From Asticcacaulis sp. AND118 (GTDB lineage: Bacteria; Pseudomonadota; Alphaproteobacteria; Caulobacterales; Caulobacteraceae): a DNA stretch of 64,000 nucleotides. The notes under the pieces were generated by a model. The model saw only the letters and a list, made by a program, of their open reading frames with translations, was not told where the DNA came from and ran no database searches. Location of the stretch: contig NZ_CP084910.1 of NCBI RefSeq assembly GCF_020535245.1, forward strand, positions 1,836,501 through 1,900,500. The letters are read 5' to 3'. A program made the translations under genes and the position numbers. Positions within the stretch are counted from its first letter, which is position 1, and every line of letters starts with the position of its first letter. Below are positions 56,812-64,000 of this stretch, one piece after another.

Positions 56812-58455
56812 TCAGAGCACGCCGAAGATTTTGAAAGCCAGGCCGAAGTCATGGCTGGCGCTGGGGGGCACATCGATAACTAGTCCCGCAGGGCTCTGGC
56901 GGAAGGTCAACGGATCTCGGCTGCCGACCACCTCGACGCGCTTGACGCGGCCTTGTTCGCGTTTATTCAGCGACTTGATCGTTACCGATCCTGCGGGTCG
57001 ACCCAGCGGGATAGCGTAGAGCGCCTTCGCCTTGGTCGTGAAGCGGATATCCTCGCTGGTGAAAGATTTCTGATCGCGTTCGCCGAACATGCCGGTTCCG
57101 ACCTGTGTGGGGCCTTCACCGAATATCCGCCAGGGCCGCGTCCCATAGATCGCGTCGCCAAATCGAGACATCCAGCCGGCGATTTCTTCAACAATACGGC
57201 GCTCTTCGGAGTCGATCGAGCCATCGGCACGAAGCGGAACACTGAGCAGTAGGTTGCCGTTCTTGGAGATGATATCGCACAGGCGGTGGATGACATCGGC
57301 GGCCGGAAGGTATTTCTTTTCAGTGTAGAGGCGGCGGTTGTAGTGCCACTGCCCGATGCAGGTACAGGTTTGCCAGGGCCGCTCGTCGATTTCGGATTTT
57401 GAGCCACGCTCCACATCCACCACAACGCCCCCGTTGAACGGGCCATGCGGTTTGATGTTCACCACACCTTCGACCTTGCCTTTGTTCCATTGCGCCGAAG
57501 CGTTGTAGAAGTGGGCGGTTATATCGAGACCGACCTGCCCCAGCGGGAGATCGAAATTGTCGAAATAGACCATATCGGGTTTGTAGCTATCGATCAGATC
57601 CTTGCAGCGCAAAAACCACTGGCGGGTGAAGGCCGGATTGTTGAGGGGCGGCTTTTCGTCCCACACCCGATCGTTCAACTCATGCCAGGCATGGGCGGCG
57701 GTGATAGTGTCGAAGCCATTCGGCAAGGCCATAACCGGGTCGCCATAGAACGATTTAGGATCGAGCCCTTCCCACCACTTGCCCTTTCCATCGACGGCAC
57801 TGAGTTTGTAAGCATCGTAGCGCTCGCCTTTGCGCGGACCTTCGGCATCATAACCATAGGCTGTCTGGAACCAGTGCCAGGCATGGGCGGAGTGATTGGA
57901 GACGCCAAAGCGCAGACCGCGCTTGCGAACGGCTTTTTCCCATATGCCGATGATATCTTTCTTGGGGCCGATACGTGTCGAATTCCAGTCGTGGAACCTT
58001 GACGCATACATGTCGAAGTTGTCGTGATGGTTGGCCATCGCCATGAAATACTTAGCGCCGGCCTTGGTATAGAGGTCCAGGAGATCGTCGGGATTCCAGT
58101 TTTCGGCCGTCCATTTCGGCAGAAGGTCGATAAAGCCCGTATCGGCGGGATGACCATAGGTCTTGACGAAGTGAGTGTAGGCACCGCTGCCCTGCATATA
58201 CATGTTGCGGGCGTACCAATCCCCGGCTTCCGGCACGCACTGTGGTCCCCAGTGCGCCCAGATGCCGAACTTGGCGTCGCGAAACCAGTCAGGCGCCTGA
58301 TAGTTGTCCTGAAGCGATTTCCAGTCGGGCTTGAACGTCCCTTCCGAAATCTTGTCAAAACCAGGTTGGGCGAGGTCTGCGGCTTCGGCTGGCAAACGGG
58401 AGGCGACACCGAGCACTGTGGCACTTGCGAACAACTCGCGCTTGGTAATCGACAT
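56812..58455 (-). CDS. GH29 alpha-L-fucosidase
   Basis: A 547-residue exported glycosidase. The ATG at 58455 has AGGAGGAG eight bases upstream. The N-terminus (SITKRELFASATVLGVASRL) is Tat-like though only one Arg is present. GH29 segments: WFRDAKFGIWAHWGPQ near the start, AKYFMAMANHHDNFDMY, and PDMVYFDNFD with the probable nucleophile Asp. A C-terminal beta-sandwich follows. It releases L-fucose from glycans such as xyloglucan side chains. Base composition is slightly lower in GC than its neighbours. No partner sugar genes are adjacent. Confidence 0.9.
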   Translation of the reverse strand: MSITKRELFASATVLGVASRLPAEAADLAQPGFDKISEGTFKPDWKSLQDNYQAPDWFRDAKFGIWAHWGPQCVPEAGDWYARNMYMQGSGAYTHFVKTYGHPADTGFIDLLPKWTAENWNPDDLLDLYTKAGAKYFMAMANHHDNFDMYASRFHDWNSTRIGPKKDIIGIWEKAVRKRGLRFGVSNHSAHAWHWFQTAYGYDAEGPRKGERYDAYKLSAVDGKGKWWEGLDPKSFYGDPVMALPNGFDTITAAHAWHELNDRVWDEKPPLNNPAFTRQWFLRCKDLIDSYKPDMVYFDNFDLPLGQVGLDITAHFYNASAQWNKGKVEGVVNIKPHGPFNGGVVVDVERGSKSEIDERPWQTCTCIGQWHYNRRLYTEKKYLPAADVIHRLCDIISKNGNLLLSVPLRADGSIDSEERRIVEEIAGWMSRFGDAIYGTRPWRIFGEGPTQVGTGMFGERDQKSFTSEDIRFTTKAKALYAIPLGRPAGSVTIKSLNKREQGRVKRVEVVGSRDPLTFRQSPAGLVIDVPPSASHDFGLAFKIFGVL

Positions 58456-58842
58456 CGACTCCTCCTGGGTTTCAGTCATCTTCAAGTTAACACTCAAAGG
58501 CGTATTTTTATTTGTCTGACAATATCGTATTTGATTTTTTGGTCAATATATGAAGTGTCCGCGCTGCAAAAAAATCCCACATATTCCGGAAAAAGGCGCT
58601 TTTATGATTGTGAACGAAGAGTTTGTATCCGGTGCTTTTGCTTTTTGGCAGAACGGATTGCGGCGTCTGAAAGTGACATTTTTGGGGGCCTCGCTTTCTG
58701 AGGTACGTCGCGAGCCCCCAAATACCGCCAAATCACCCGGATGCGGGCGGAATTGGTCGAACATCGGCGGACCTCAATGAAGCCCTAAACTATCAATTTT
58801 TAATGATTTTTTCAACGCGGCGCTCGCCGCAAAAAGGCGATA
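58456..58842. other. AT-rich non-coding region upstream of the fucosidase
   Basis: These ~390 bases between tRNA-Phe and the GH29 gene hold no convincing gene. They contain the palindrome at 58512-58522 and an imperfect hairpin (TTTGGGGGC with GCCCCCAAA, about 58680-58722). A 76-codon frame at 58550 starting MKCPRCKKIP was considered but has no ribosome site or recognisable family. Confidence 0.55.
58512..58522. promoter_or_regulatory. Palindrome TTGTC-T-GACAA, GntR-type operator candidate
   Basis: A perfect 5-bp inverted repeat around one base, 57 bp before the GH29 start. This spacing and sequence style fits FadR-subfamily GntR operators that control sugar catabolic genes. No regulator gene is in the window. 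Confidence 0.35.
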
Positions 58843-58918
58843 TGGTGCCTGGAGCCGGAATCGAACCAGCGACACGCGGATTTTCAATCCGCTGCTCTAC
58901 CAACTGAGCTATCCAGGC
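58843..58918 (-). tRNA. tRNA-Phe (anticodon GAA)
   Basis: The minus strand folds as a 76-nt cloverleaf. Acceptor GCCTGGA/TCCAGGC, discriminator A, encoded CCA, D-arm AGCTCAGTTGGTAGAGC, anticodon loop TTGAAAA with GAA, T-arm CTGGTTCGATTCCGG. It follows yacG, as in many alphaproteobacteria. Confidence 0.98.
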
Positions 58919-59027
58919 ACTCATTACATCGGAACGACCTTGGTGCGCCGCGCCGGGAGGCCGCTCTAATAAGCGAGGGTTTCCGGCTTGGCAAGCGCGC
59001 AAAGCCAGAAATTCGCAAAAAACCCGC

Positions 59028-59285
59028 TCAAACCGCGTCTTCGTCGTCAAAAGGTGAGGATAAGTCAGAACCCGGTCTATCCTCGCCCTCTTCAACGGCT
59101 TCGGCGGCCAGCGCGCCGGTCCCGCCGATGACATATTCGCCTTTCAGCCAGTGCATCAGGTCGGCGTCCGCGCAGCGCTTTGAGCAAAAGGGGGAATAGT
59201 CCTTCGCCGCATTGGGAAGGGTCTGATCGGCGACCTGATAGGTCTGGCGGCAATAGGCGCATTTACGTTCGGTCATGCCGGTCAT
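59028..59285 (-). CDS. yacG: DNA gyrase inhibitor YacG
   Basis: An 85-residue zinc-finger protein. The four cysteines are in CAYC and FCSKRC, followed by the usual [12 protein letters not shown] motif. YacG binds GyrB and blocks DNA binding by gyrase. The acidic C-terminal tail ([10 protein letters not shown] ... DDEDAV) is longer than in E. coli. The gene is 9 bp after rng, the last of infA-maf-rng-yacG. ATG at 59276 is an alternative start. Confidence 0.92.
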   Translation of the reverse strand: MTGMTERKCAYCRQTYQVADQTLPNAAKDYSPFCSKRCADADLMHWLKGEYVIGGTGALAAEAVEEGEDRPGSDLSSPFDDEDAV

Positions 59286-59294
59286 ATAGGCAAG

Positions 59295-60305
59295 TTAGCG
59301 GACCGGAACAACCTCGGTGACGGAGGCCGTCTCAACGCTCAGACGCGGCGTCAGGGGATCGAGACTGTCCTTCAGGCACTGACGCACCAGATCGGCTACC
59401 GGCCCCGGCGCGCGCAGTTTCAGTCGCCCGCCCGCATCGGAGCGCGCCTCGGCCACGGCCCGCCACAGAAGCCGCCTTGCGGCCTTCAGCGGCGTGTCTT
59501 CACCGTGCGGTCGTGCGCCCCAGGGGCGGCTGAATTCGAGGATCCCGAAGCGCGTGATGGGTCCGCAGGCTATGGCAGGACTTTCGGCGAGAAAGGCGTC
59601 GCGCACCAGCCCGGTCAGTTTCTCGCCATTGTGCTTGTTGCCGATCAGATCGACCACCACCAGCCCGGCCAGATTGGACAGGCGCACGCGGCGGGCCACC
59701 TCCGCAACCGCCACCTCATTGAGGCGCTTGGCGGCCTGACGCGGCGTGTGGATCATCCCCTCGCCCGCCCCGCCCATATCGATGTCGCAAGCGATCAGGG
59801 CGCGCGTCGGCTCAATCGACAGATAACCGCCGCCGGGCAGATCGAAGCTGGGATGGATGGCCTGCGCTTCCGCGATGTCGAGCGCGTCGGGATCTTCGGC
59901 GGCTTCGAATACGGCCTGCGGATCGATCAGGCGGCGGGCCTGCGACTTGAGGCGTTCGATCAGCGGCAGAGGCCCGGACAGACGACGCAGCGGGCCGTCG
60001 GCCATCCCGATCAGGCGCGCGCGCGGCAGCTTGTCCGCGCGGGCCTCCGCGGCGATTTCGATCTCCAGCGCTGCGCCTTCGTTGATGGCGTCCGGATCGC
60101 TGAGGTCGGTCATGGCCTCCTGACCGTCAGCCAGTTTGAGGAAGCCGATGCGCCCGGACTTGGCGCTCAGTCGCGCTACGGAGCGCGTGCCCCACAGGGT
60201 CAGGGACGGATCAAGCGCATAGCCTTCGGCATAGAGCAGCGGCTGGCCGTCGCGCGCCACGCAGGCGCGGACCAGACCGAAGCGCTGTTCGCTGTAGAGC
60301 CTCAA
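59295..60305 (-). CDS. rng: Ribonuclease E/G family protein (short form)
   Basis: A 336-residue protein of the RNase E/G fold, shorter than E. coli RNase G (~490). The N-terminal S1/5'-sensor region is reduced. The DNase I-like catalytic region is present: GLVVVDLIGNK should hold a Mg-binding Asp, and RFGILEFSR corresponds to the second part. The zinc-link CPxC is missing. It matches the short RNase G homologues found after maf in alphaproteobacteria. Overlaps maf by 4 bases. Confidence 0.85.
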   Translation of the reverse strand: MRLYSEQRFGLVRACVARDGQPLLYAEGYALDPSLTLWGTRSVARLSAKSGRIGFLKLADGQEAMTDLSDPDAINEGAALEIEIAAEARADKLPRARLIGMADGPLRRLSGPLPLIERLKSQARRLIDPQAVFEAAEDPDALDIAEAQAIHPSFDLPGGGYLSIEPTRALIACDIDMGGAGEGMIHTPRQAAKRLNEVAVAEVARRVRLSNLAGLVVVDLIGNKHNGEKLTGLVRDAFLAESPAIACGPITRFGILEFSRPWGARPHGEDTPLKAARRLLWRAVAEARSDAGGRLKLRAPGPVADLVRQCLKDSLDPLTPRLSVETASVTEVVPVR

Positions 60306-60877
60306 CCGATATAGCCCGCGCCACGCAGCAACTGCGCCGTCTCATAGGTCGGCAAACCGACAACCGAGGGAAAGGAGCCGTTCAGATGGATGACGAAGGC
60401 CCCGGCCCGGCCCTGAATGCCGTAGCCGCCGGCCTTGCCCAGCCCTTCGCCTGAAGCGATATAAGCGTCGATCTCTTCGGCACTGAGGCGTTTGAATTGC
60501 AGGCGGGTTTCGACCACGCGCGACGACAGGCCCCTGGGCGAATACAGCGCGACGCCCGTATAGACGCGGTGGCTACGCCCGGACATCAGTTCCAGACAGG
60601 CGCGCACCTCGGCATCGGTTTCGGCCTTGGGCAGGATGCGGCGGCCGACGCCGACCACCGTATCGGCGGCCAGAATATAGGCGGGCGCGTCGACCAGAGC
60701 CGCGACAGCCTCCGCCTTGGCGCGCGAAAGCCGCCCGGCCAGCTCGCGGGGCGTCTCGGCCTTGAACGGCGTCTCATCGATATCGGAAGGCAGGATACGA
60801 TCGGGCTTCAGGCCGATCTGGGCCAGCAGGTCCACGCGGCGGGGACTGGCGCTGGCCAGAATAAGGGGCGCAGTCAC
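60302..60877 (-). CDS. Maf family nucleotide pyrophosphatase
   Basis: A 191-residue protein that hydrolyses non-canonical or excess nucleoside triphosphates. The N-terminal ILASASPRR motif and ILAADTVVGVG with catalytic Asp are diagnostic, as is EGLGKAGGYGIQG near the end. It sits between infA (8 bp upstream) and rng (ATGA overlap). Whether it prefers dTTP/UTP or m7GTP cannot be decided by eye. Confidence 0.93.
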   Translation of the reverse strand: MTAPLILASASPRRVDLLAQIGLKPDRILPSDIDETPFKAETPRELAGRLSRAKAEAVAALVDAPAYILAADTVVGVGRRILPKAETDAEVRACLELMSGRSHRVYTGVALYSPRGLSSRVVETRLQFKRLSAEEIDAYIASGEGLGKAGGYGIQGRAGAFVIHLNGSFPSVVGLPTYETAQLLRGAGYIG

Positions 60878-60885
60878 GCGCGCCC

Positions 60886-61107
60886 TTACTTGAACCGGTA
60901 AGTGATGCGGCCCTTGGTCAGGTCGTAGGGCGTCATCTCAACCATGATACGGTCGCCCGCCAGCACGCGGATGCGGTTCTTGCGCATCTTGCCCGCCGTG
61001 TGCGCGATAATTTCATGGCCGGACTCTTCCAGCGTCACGCGGAACGTCGCGTTCGGCAGAAGCTCGACAACGGTACCCGCAAACTCCAACAGTTCTTCTT
61101 TTGCCAT
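60886..61107 (-). CDS. infA: Translation initiation factor IF-1
   Basis: A 73-residue OB-fold protein starting [19 protein letters not shown] and ending [11 protein letters not shown], the normal length and termini. It binds the A site of the 30S subunit during initiation. The start at 61107 is chosen by homology; four extra residues upstream are spurious. First gene of infA-maf-rng-yacG. Confidence 0.97.
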   Translation of the reverse strand: MAKEELLEFAGTVVELLPNATFRVTLEESGHEIIAHTAGKMRKNRIRVLAGDRIMVEMTPYDLTKGRITYRFK

Positions 61108-61224
61108 TCGGCCCCACATTGAAAGGGAAAAGGGCGAATCGTCGCGCGATGTCGCCCATGAAAATCGGTGGCGCTCCCTTTATACCCAAACCGGTTCAGA
61201 GGAAAGGGCTAAAGCGCGCCCATT

Positions 61225-61253
61225 AAAAAGGCGGCACCCATACGGATACCGCC
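61225..61253 (-). terminator. Terminator of the outer-membrane protein gene
   Basis: On the minus strand GGCGGTATCC and GGGTGCCGCC pair over 10 bp with wobbles around a 4-base loop, followed by TTTTT. It lies 26 bp past the stop and isolates infA from upstream transcription. Confidence 0.85.
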
Positions 61254-61278
61254 CTTCCCGTTTGTTCAGGTTCTGAAC

Positions 61279-61806
61279 CTAGAACTTGCGCACAACGCTG
61301 ACCGACACGTTGTCGGCGTCACCGCGGTCGTCCTTGAAGGCCGAGCGCGTATAGTCGCCGCGGATGGCGTAGGATTCGTTGAGCTTCATCTGCGCGCCGA
61401 CACCCACGTCAAGGGCAGTGCCGTCTTCGGCGATCGGCGAGTTGTTGTAGTTCTTCAGCTTGGTGTCCGACACACCCACGCGACCGATCAGGTCCACGCG
61501 TTCCGAGACCGGCAGAAAGCCCACCGCATAGGCGGCCTTCTTGTTGGTCAGCTTGTAACGGCCGGTATTCGTCGTGTCGCCGTTGGTGCCCGCGGCCAGT
61601 TCACCTTCCACGCCGAAATGCGGGGTCAGCTTGGCGCCGAGACGGGCGTTCATCGAATTCAGGCTGGAGTCGGACTCCGTATTGTTCGTAGCGGTCGCAC
61701 CGAGTGAGCCATACACTTCGGGCTGCGACAGCGACTGCGCGGAAGCCGAGGACGCGCCGAAAGCGGCAGCGGCAAGAGCGGCGGTAGCCATGAGCATGGT
61801 CTTCAT
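61279..61806 (-). CDS. Small outer-membrane beta-barrel protein (OmpA/OmpW-like)
   Basis: A 175-residue protein with a signal peptide (cut at ASA-Q, residue 23). The mature part alternates short amphipathic strands, consistent with an eight-stranded barrel, and ends VSVVRKF with the C-terminal Phe recognised by the Bam complex. Typical of the outer membrane beta-barrel family (PF13505-like). No ligand is suggested. It lies between infA and UPF0262 where other alphaproteobacteria have a phosphatase gene, and has its own terminator. Confidence 0.85.
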   Translation of the reverse strand: MKTMLMATAALAAAAFGASSASAQSLSQPEVYGSLGATATNNTESDSSLNSMNARLGAKLTPHFGVEGELAAGTNGDTTNTGRYKLTNKKAAYAVGFLPVSERVDLIGRVGVSDTKLKNYNNSPIAEDGTALDVGVGAQMKLNESYAIRGDYTRSAFKDDRGDADNVSVSVVRKF

Positions 61807-62121
61807 AGTGAGCTCCTATCTATCTTCATGTGCCGTGCGATTTTCGTGAACCGCACTTTTCTTTGCGCTGGTTTGTCTTTTTGGGACTGATACCCCAGCG
61901 ACCTGAAGACAATCGCTCCGTAAAGGGGCGGCAATGGGCCGCCTCAAGGGCCATTTCTGGGCCTTTTTACAAGAAAAACATCAATTTAGAAGGAGATTGC
62001 GGCAAAACCGCCATCTTGATGAACTCAAAATGAACGAACGTTCACTTCGGTTGAAATAGGCGTTAAGCGGCTTTTGCGCCACACGCCAATTGATCCTGTT
62101 TCAGAGCAATTTTTAGCGGGC
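61807..62121. other. Non-coding region with a GAAC-N7-GAAC site
   Basis: No convincing gene in about 315 bases upstream of the outer-membrane protein. At 62021-62035 the direct repeat GAAC-TCAAAAT-GAAC is the reverse complement of the LexA pattern, but one or two such matches are expected by chance in 64 kb. AAGGAG at 61990 has no start codon at a fitting distance. The promoter of the barrel gene should lie here. Confidence 0.5.
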
Positions 62122-62165
62122 GCGCTTTTTTATCCGAAAAGTGCGTCCCACTTTTCGGAAAGCGC
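62122..62165 (+). repeat. Dispersed bulged-hairpin repeat, copy E
   Basis: The inner stem is TCCGAAAAGTG/CACTTTTCGGA. The outer arms GCGCTTT/AAAGCGC differ from those of copies A-D but still pair. It ends directly at the UPF0262 stop codon. Coordinates are accurate to within two or three bases. Confidence 0.75.
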
Positions 62166-62167
62166 TT

Positions 62168-62623
62168 TTAACCGCGCAGATGAAGCGCATGGATCAGGGT
62201 GAACAGGCGGCGGGCGGTTTCGTGATCGATATCGATCTTGCCAGCCAGACGCTCGGTCAGCACATCCGCGCCGTCATTGTGGATGCCGCGACGCCCCATG
62301 TCGATCGACTCGATCTGCCCCACCGTGGCGTTCTTCAGCGCCTCGTAATAGCTTTCGCAGATCATGGCGTAGTCCTTCATGATCGGCTTGAGCGGCGTGA
62401 AGGACAGCATGAACTTCCTGGCATAGCCTTCGCCCGTCACGTCGAAGACCAGCCGCCCGTCCTCATAGGCCAGACGCAACTCGTACTTGGTCGCTGTGCC
62501 GCCTTCGGGCTGGAAACTGTTCTTTTCGATCAGGTCGAACATGGCGACCTGCCGCTCGTGCTCCACCTCCGGAGACGGCGAGGCCAGGCTGTCGGGATCG
62601 ATGTCGATGCGTGCCAGTTTCAT
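62168..62623 (-). CDS. UPF0262 family protein
   Basis: A 151-residue protein matching UPF0262: it opens KLARIDIDPDSL, then ERQVAMFDLIEKNSF, and ends with an MGRRGIHNDGADVLTERL motif. Function unknown; nearly confined to alphaproteobacteria, where it usually lies between hisD and infA. Here hisD is absent and it directly follows DUF2948 by 2 bp. Cytoplasmic, with no membrane segment. Confidence 0.9.
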   Translation of the reverse strand: MKLARIDIDPDSLASPSPEVEHERQVAMFDLIEKNSFQPEGGTATKYELRLAYEDGRLVFDVTGEGYARKFMLSFTPLKPIMKDYAMICESYYEALKNATVGQIESIDMGRRGIHNDGADVLTERLAGKIDIDHETARRLFTLIHALHLRG

Positions 62624-62625
62624 GA

Positions 62626-63078
62626 TTACACCGGATGGCTGGGGGTCGAGCGGGCGCGATGGGGCGCGGCGAGGTCCATGAGCAGCAGATCCACCGCCTC
62701 GACCTCAATTTTCAATTCGGCGGCGGTCTTGCCGGCAAAGCGCAGATAGAGGTGGCAGGCCGGGGCGTCGAGCGGTTCGACGGCCAGATGCAGTATGGTC
62801 ATGCCCTGCGGCGGACGATGCACGTCAAAACCGCGCGAATGCAGGCCGATGATCGACCCGATCTGCAAGGCGCAGGGGGCGCGCAGCGGCGTGCGACTGC
62901 GGTGCTCGTGACAGAAGCGGTTGAAACGCAGGGTCAGGGCGCGGGCGCGCTGGTCGTAACGCACGTCTTCGCCGCGCAAGGCCGCGTCCTGCAGGAAGGC
63001 GCTCAGCGGTACGACGTCTTCTTCGCTCTGAGCGAGAAGACGGAGCGGTTTCGCCTTTTTCTGAAACCACCCGAACAT
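62626..63078 (-). CDS. DUF2948 family protein
   Basis: A 150-residue protein. PLRLLAQSEEDVVPLSAFLQDA is the conserved opening of DUF2948; RFNRFCHEH and LHLAVEPLD follow. Unknown function, conserved next to murA in alphaproteobacteria. Its stop and the start of UPF0262 are 2 bp apart, so the two are probably translated from one transcript. The gap to murA is filled by repeat copy D. Confidence 0.88.
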   Translation of the reverse strand: MFGWFQKKAKPLRLLAQSEEDVVPLSAFLQDAALRGEDVRYDQRARALTLRFNRFCHEHRSRTPLRAPCALQIGSIIGLHSRGFDVHRPPQGMTILHLAVEPLDAPACHLYLRFAGKTAAELKIEVEAVDLLLMDLAAPHRARSTPSHPV

Positions 63079-63091
63079 GAGTTATTTCAAC

Positions 63092-63137
63092 GCCTCATGT
63101 ATATCCAAAAACCGGTGCCCACTTTTTGGCATGAGGC
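63092..63137 (+). repeat. Dispersed bulged-hairpin repeat, copy D
   Basis: The inner stem is CCAAAAA/TTTTTGG with CCGGTGCCCAC in the loop. The outer stem is GCCTCAT/ATGAGGC, a paired replacement of GCGCAT/ATGCGC. It begins directly after the murA stop codon on the minus strand. Confidence 0.8.
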
Positions 63138-64000
63138 TTACTCTTCCTCTATCGGATCGTCGCCCTTGAGGCGGCGGATCCTGGCCCCGCAAGCCGACAG
63201 CTTGCCTTCGAGGTTCTCAAAGCCGCGATCGAGATGGTAGACACGGTTGATGATCGTCTCGCCGCGCGCCGCCAGACCGGCAATGACCAGACAGGCCGAT
63301 GCGCGCAGATCGGTGGCCATCACCTGAGCCCCGCGCAGTTCCTCGACGCCGGTGACCTTCGCTTCGCCGCCGTGCTGAACCGAGATGTTCGCCCCCAGAC
63401 GGCCCAGTTCCGGCACGTGCATGAAGCGGTTTTCGAAGATGGTCTCGCGCACGGTCGACTCGCCTTCGGCCAGCGTCATCAGTGCCATGAACTGCGCCTG
63501 AAGATCGGTGGCAAAGCCCGGATAGACCTCGGTGGTGATGTCGACGGCCTTGAGGCGGCCCGGACCGCGACGGATGGTGACGGTCGAGTCGGTCGTCTCG
63601 ATGTCGCAGCCCGCCTGACGCATCTTGTCGAGCAGAATGCCGATCAGTTCCGGCCGCACCTTGGTCAGGCGCACTTCGCTGCCGGCCATGACGGCCCCGG
63701 CCAGCGCATAGGTGCCGGCTTCGATGCGGTCGCAGATGACCGACCAGTCGGCGCCCTTGAGCGAGGTGACGCCTTCGACGACCAGGGTCGGGGTCCCTGC
63801 CCCGCTGATCTTCGCGCCCATGGCGTTCAGGCATTCGGCCAGATCGACGATTTCCGGTTCACAGGCGGCGTTCCTAAACACGGTCGTACCGTGGGCCAAG
63901 GTCGCCGCCATCAGGGCGTGCTCGGTCGCACCGACCGAGACGAAGGGGAACTCGATCTCGGCGCCTTTCAGGCCGCGCGGGGCCTGAGCGAAGACATAAC
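63138..64000 (-). CDS. murA: UDP-N-acetylglucosamine 1-carboxyvinyltransferase, C-terminal part (5' end outside window)
   Basis: The frame is open to the window edge; about 287 residues are visible. It belongs to the EPSP-synthase fold that adds enolpyruvate to UDP-GlcNAc in the first step of peptidoglycan synthesis. Conserved segments include [40 protein letters not shown] and [10 protein letters not shown]. The active-site Cys loop is in the missing half. DUF2948 and UPF0262 follow downstream. Confidence 0.95.
   Translation of the reverse strand, partial: YVFAQAPRGLKGAEIEFPFVSVGATEHALMAATLAHGTTVFRNAACEPEIVDLAECLNAMGAKISGAGTPTLVVEGVTSLKGADWSVICDRIEAGTYALAGAVMAGSEVRLTKVRPELIGILLDKMRQAGCDIETTDSTVTIRRGPGRLKAVDITTEVYPGFATDLQAQFMALMTLAEGESTVRETIFENRFMHVPELGRLGANISVQHGGEAKVTGVEELRGAQVMATDLRASACLVIAGLAARGETIINRVYHLDRGFENLEGKLSACGARIRRLKGDDPIEEE

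Noticed and set aside
58550-58780. 76-aa ORF beginning MKCPRCKKIP, looking like a zinc ribbon start
   Set aside because: Only one CxxC pair, no Shine-Dalgarno, and the rest has no recognisable pattern. It overlaps a hairpin in AT-rich intergenic DNA.

Overview
The window is an ordinary high-GC alphaproteobacterial chromosome segment, most likely from the Caulobacteraceae and plausibly Asticcacaulis. The family call rests on the divergent fliX / flgI-cheL-flbY flagellar block with a sigma-54 promoter, a GTTC-N7-GTTC LexA box before uvrA, a one-cysteine DksA, a fused SecDF, the tldD/ctaC divergence, and the murA-DUF2948-UPF0262-infA-maf-rng-yacG order. The genus is a guess from the plant-polysaccharide enzymes (GH39, PL10, GH29). 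No rRNA, CRISPR array, prophage, insertion sequence or recognisable defence island is present.

Layout. 1-2.3 kb: the end of a glycerophosphodiesterase and a secreted GH39 glycosidase behind a LacI-type palindrome. 2.3-9.9 kb: M16 peptidase, surf1, ctaE, ctaG, a 57-aa membrane protein, ctaB, ctaD and ctaC, all on the minus strand, encoding an aa3-type cytochrome oxidase and its assembly factors. 10.3-15.9 kb: tldD, a TonB-dependent receptor and a POT transporter. 16-25 kb: gshA, rsmE, a Ca2+/Na+ antiporter, an esterase, a PL10 pectate lyase, an M61 peptidase, OsmC, pirin and tRNA-Gln. 25-36 kb: a MEKHLA protein, trhO, sppA, clpA/clpS, a lipoprotein, a LOG protein, gltX and dksA. 36.5-39 kb: fliX and flgI-cheL-flbY. 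39-48 kb: uvrA with its LexA box, alpha-carbonic anhydrase, two polytopic membrane proteins, trmFO and a DUF1353 lipoprotein. 47.8-52.9 kb: a phytoene-synthase-like gene, secDF, yajC and a LysM/M23 lipoprotein. 53.1-56.5 kb: a four-gene ECF sigma operon that starts with a 30-aa ORF, then a hybrid histidine kinase. 56.8-58.5 kb: a GH29 fucosidase. 58.8-64 kb: tRNA-Phe, yacG, rng, maf, infA, a small outer-membrane protein, UPF0262, DUF2948 and the 3' part of murA.

Most genes are conserved housekeeping functions. The less ordinary signals lie between genes. Six copies of a bulged hairpin repeat change both sides of their outer stem together. There is also a ~150-bp palindromic MITE-like element with a solo arm 5.7 kb away, and several convergent gene pairs whose stop codons interlock over the same four bases. 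The closest thing to an under-described system is the small sigma-factor operon at 53.1-54.4 kb. Starts were often moved inward from the longest open frame, using Shine-Dalgarno sequences, signal peptides or promoters. Everything was read by eye; no database search was run.
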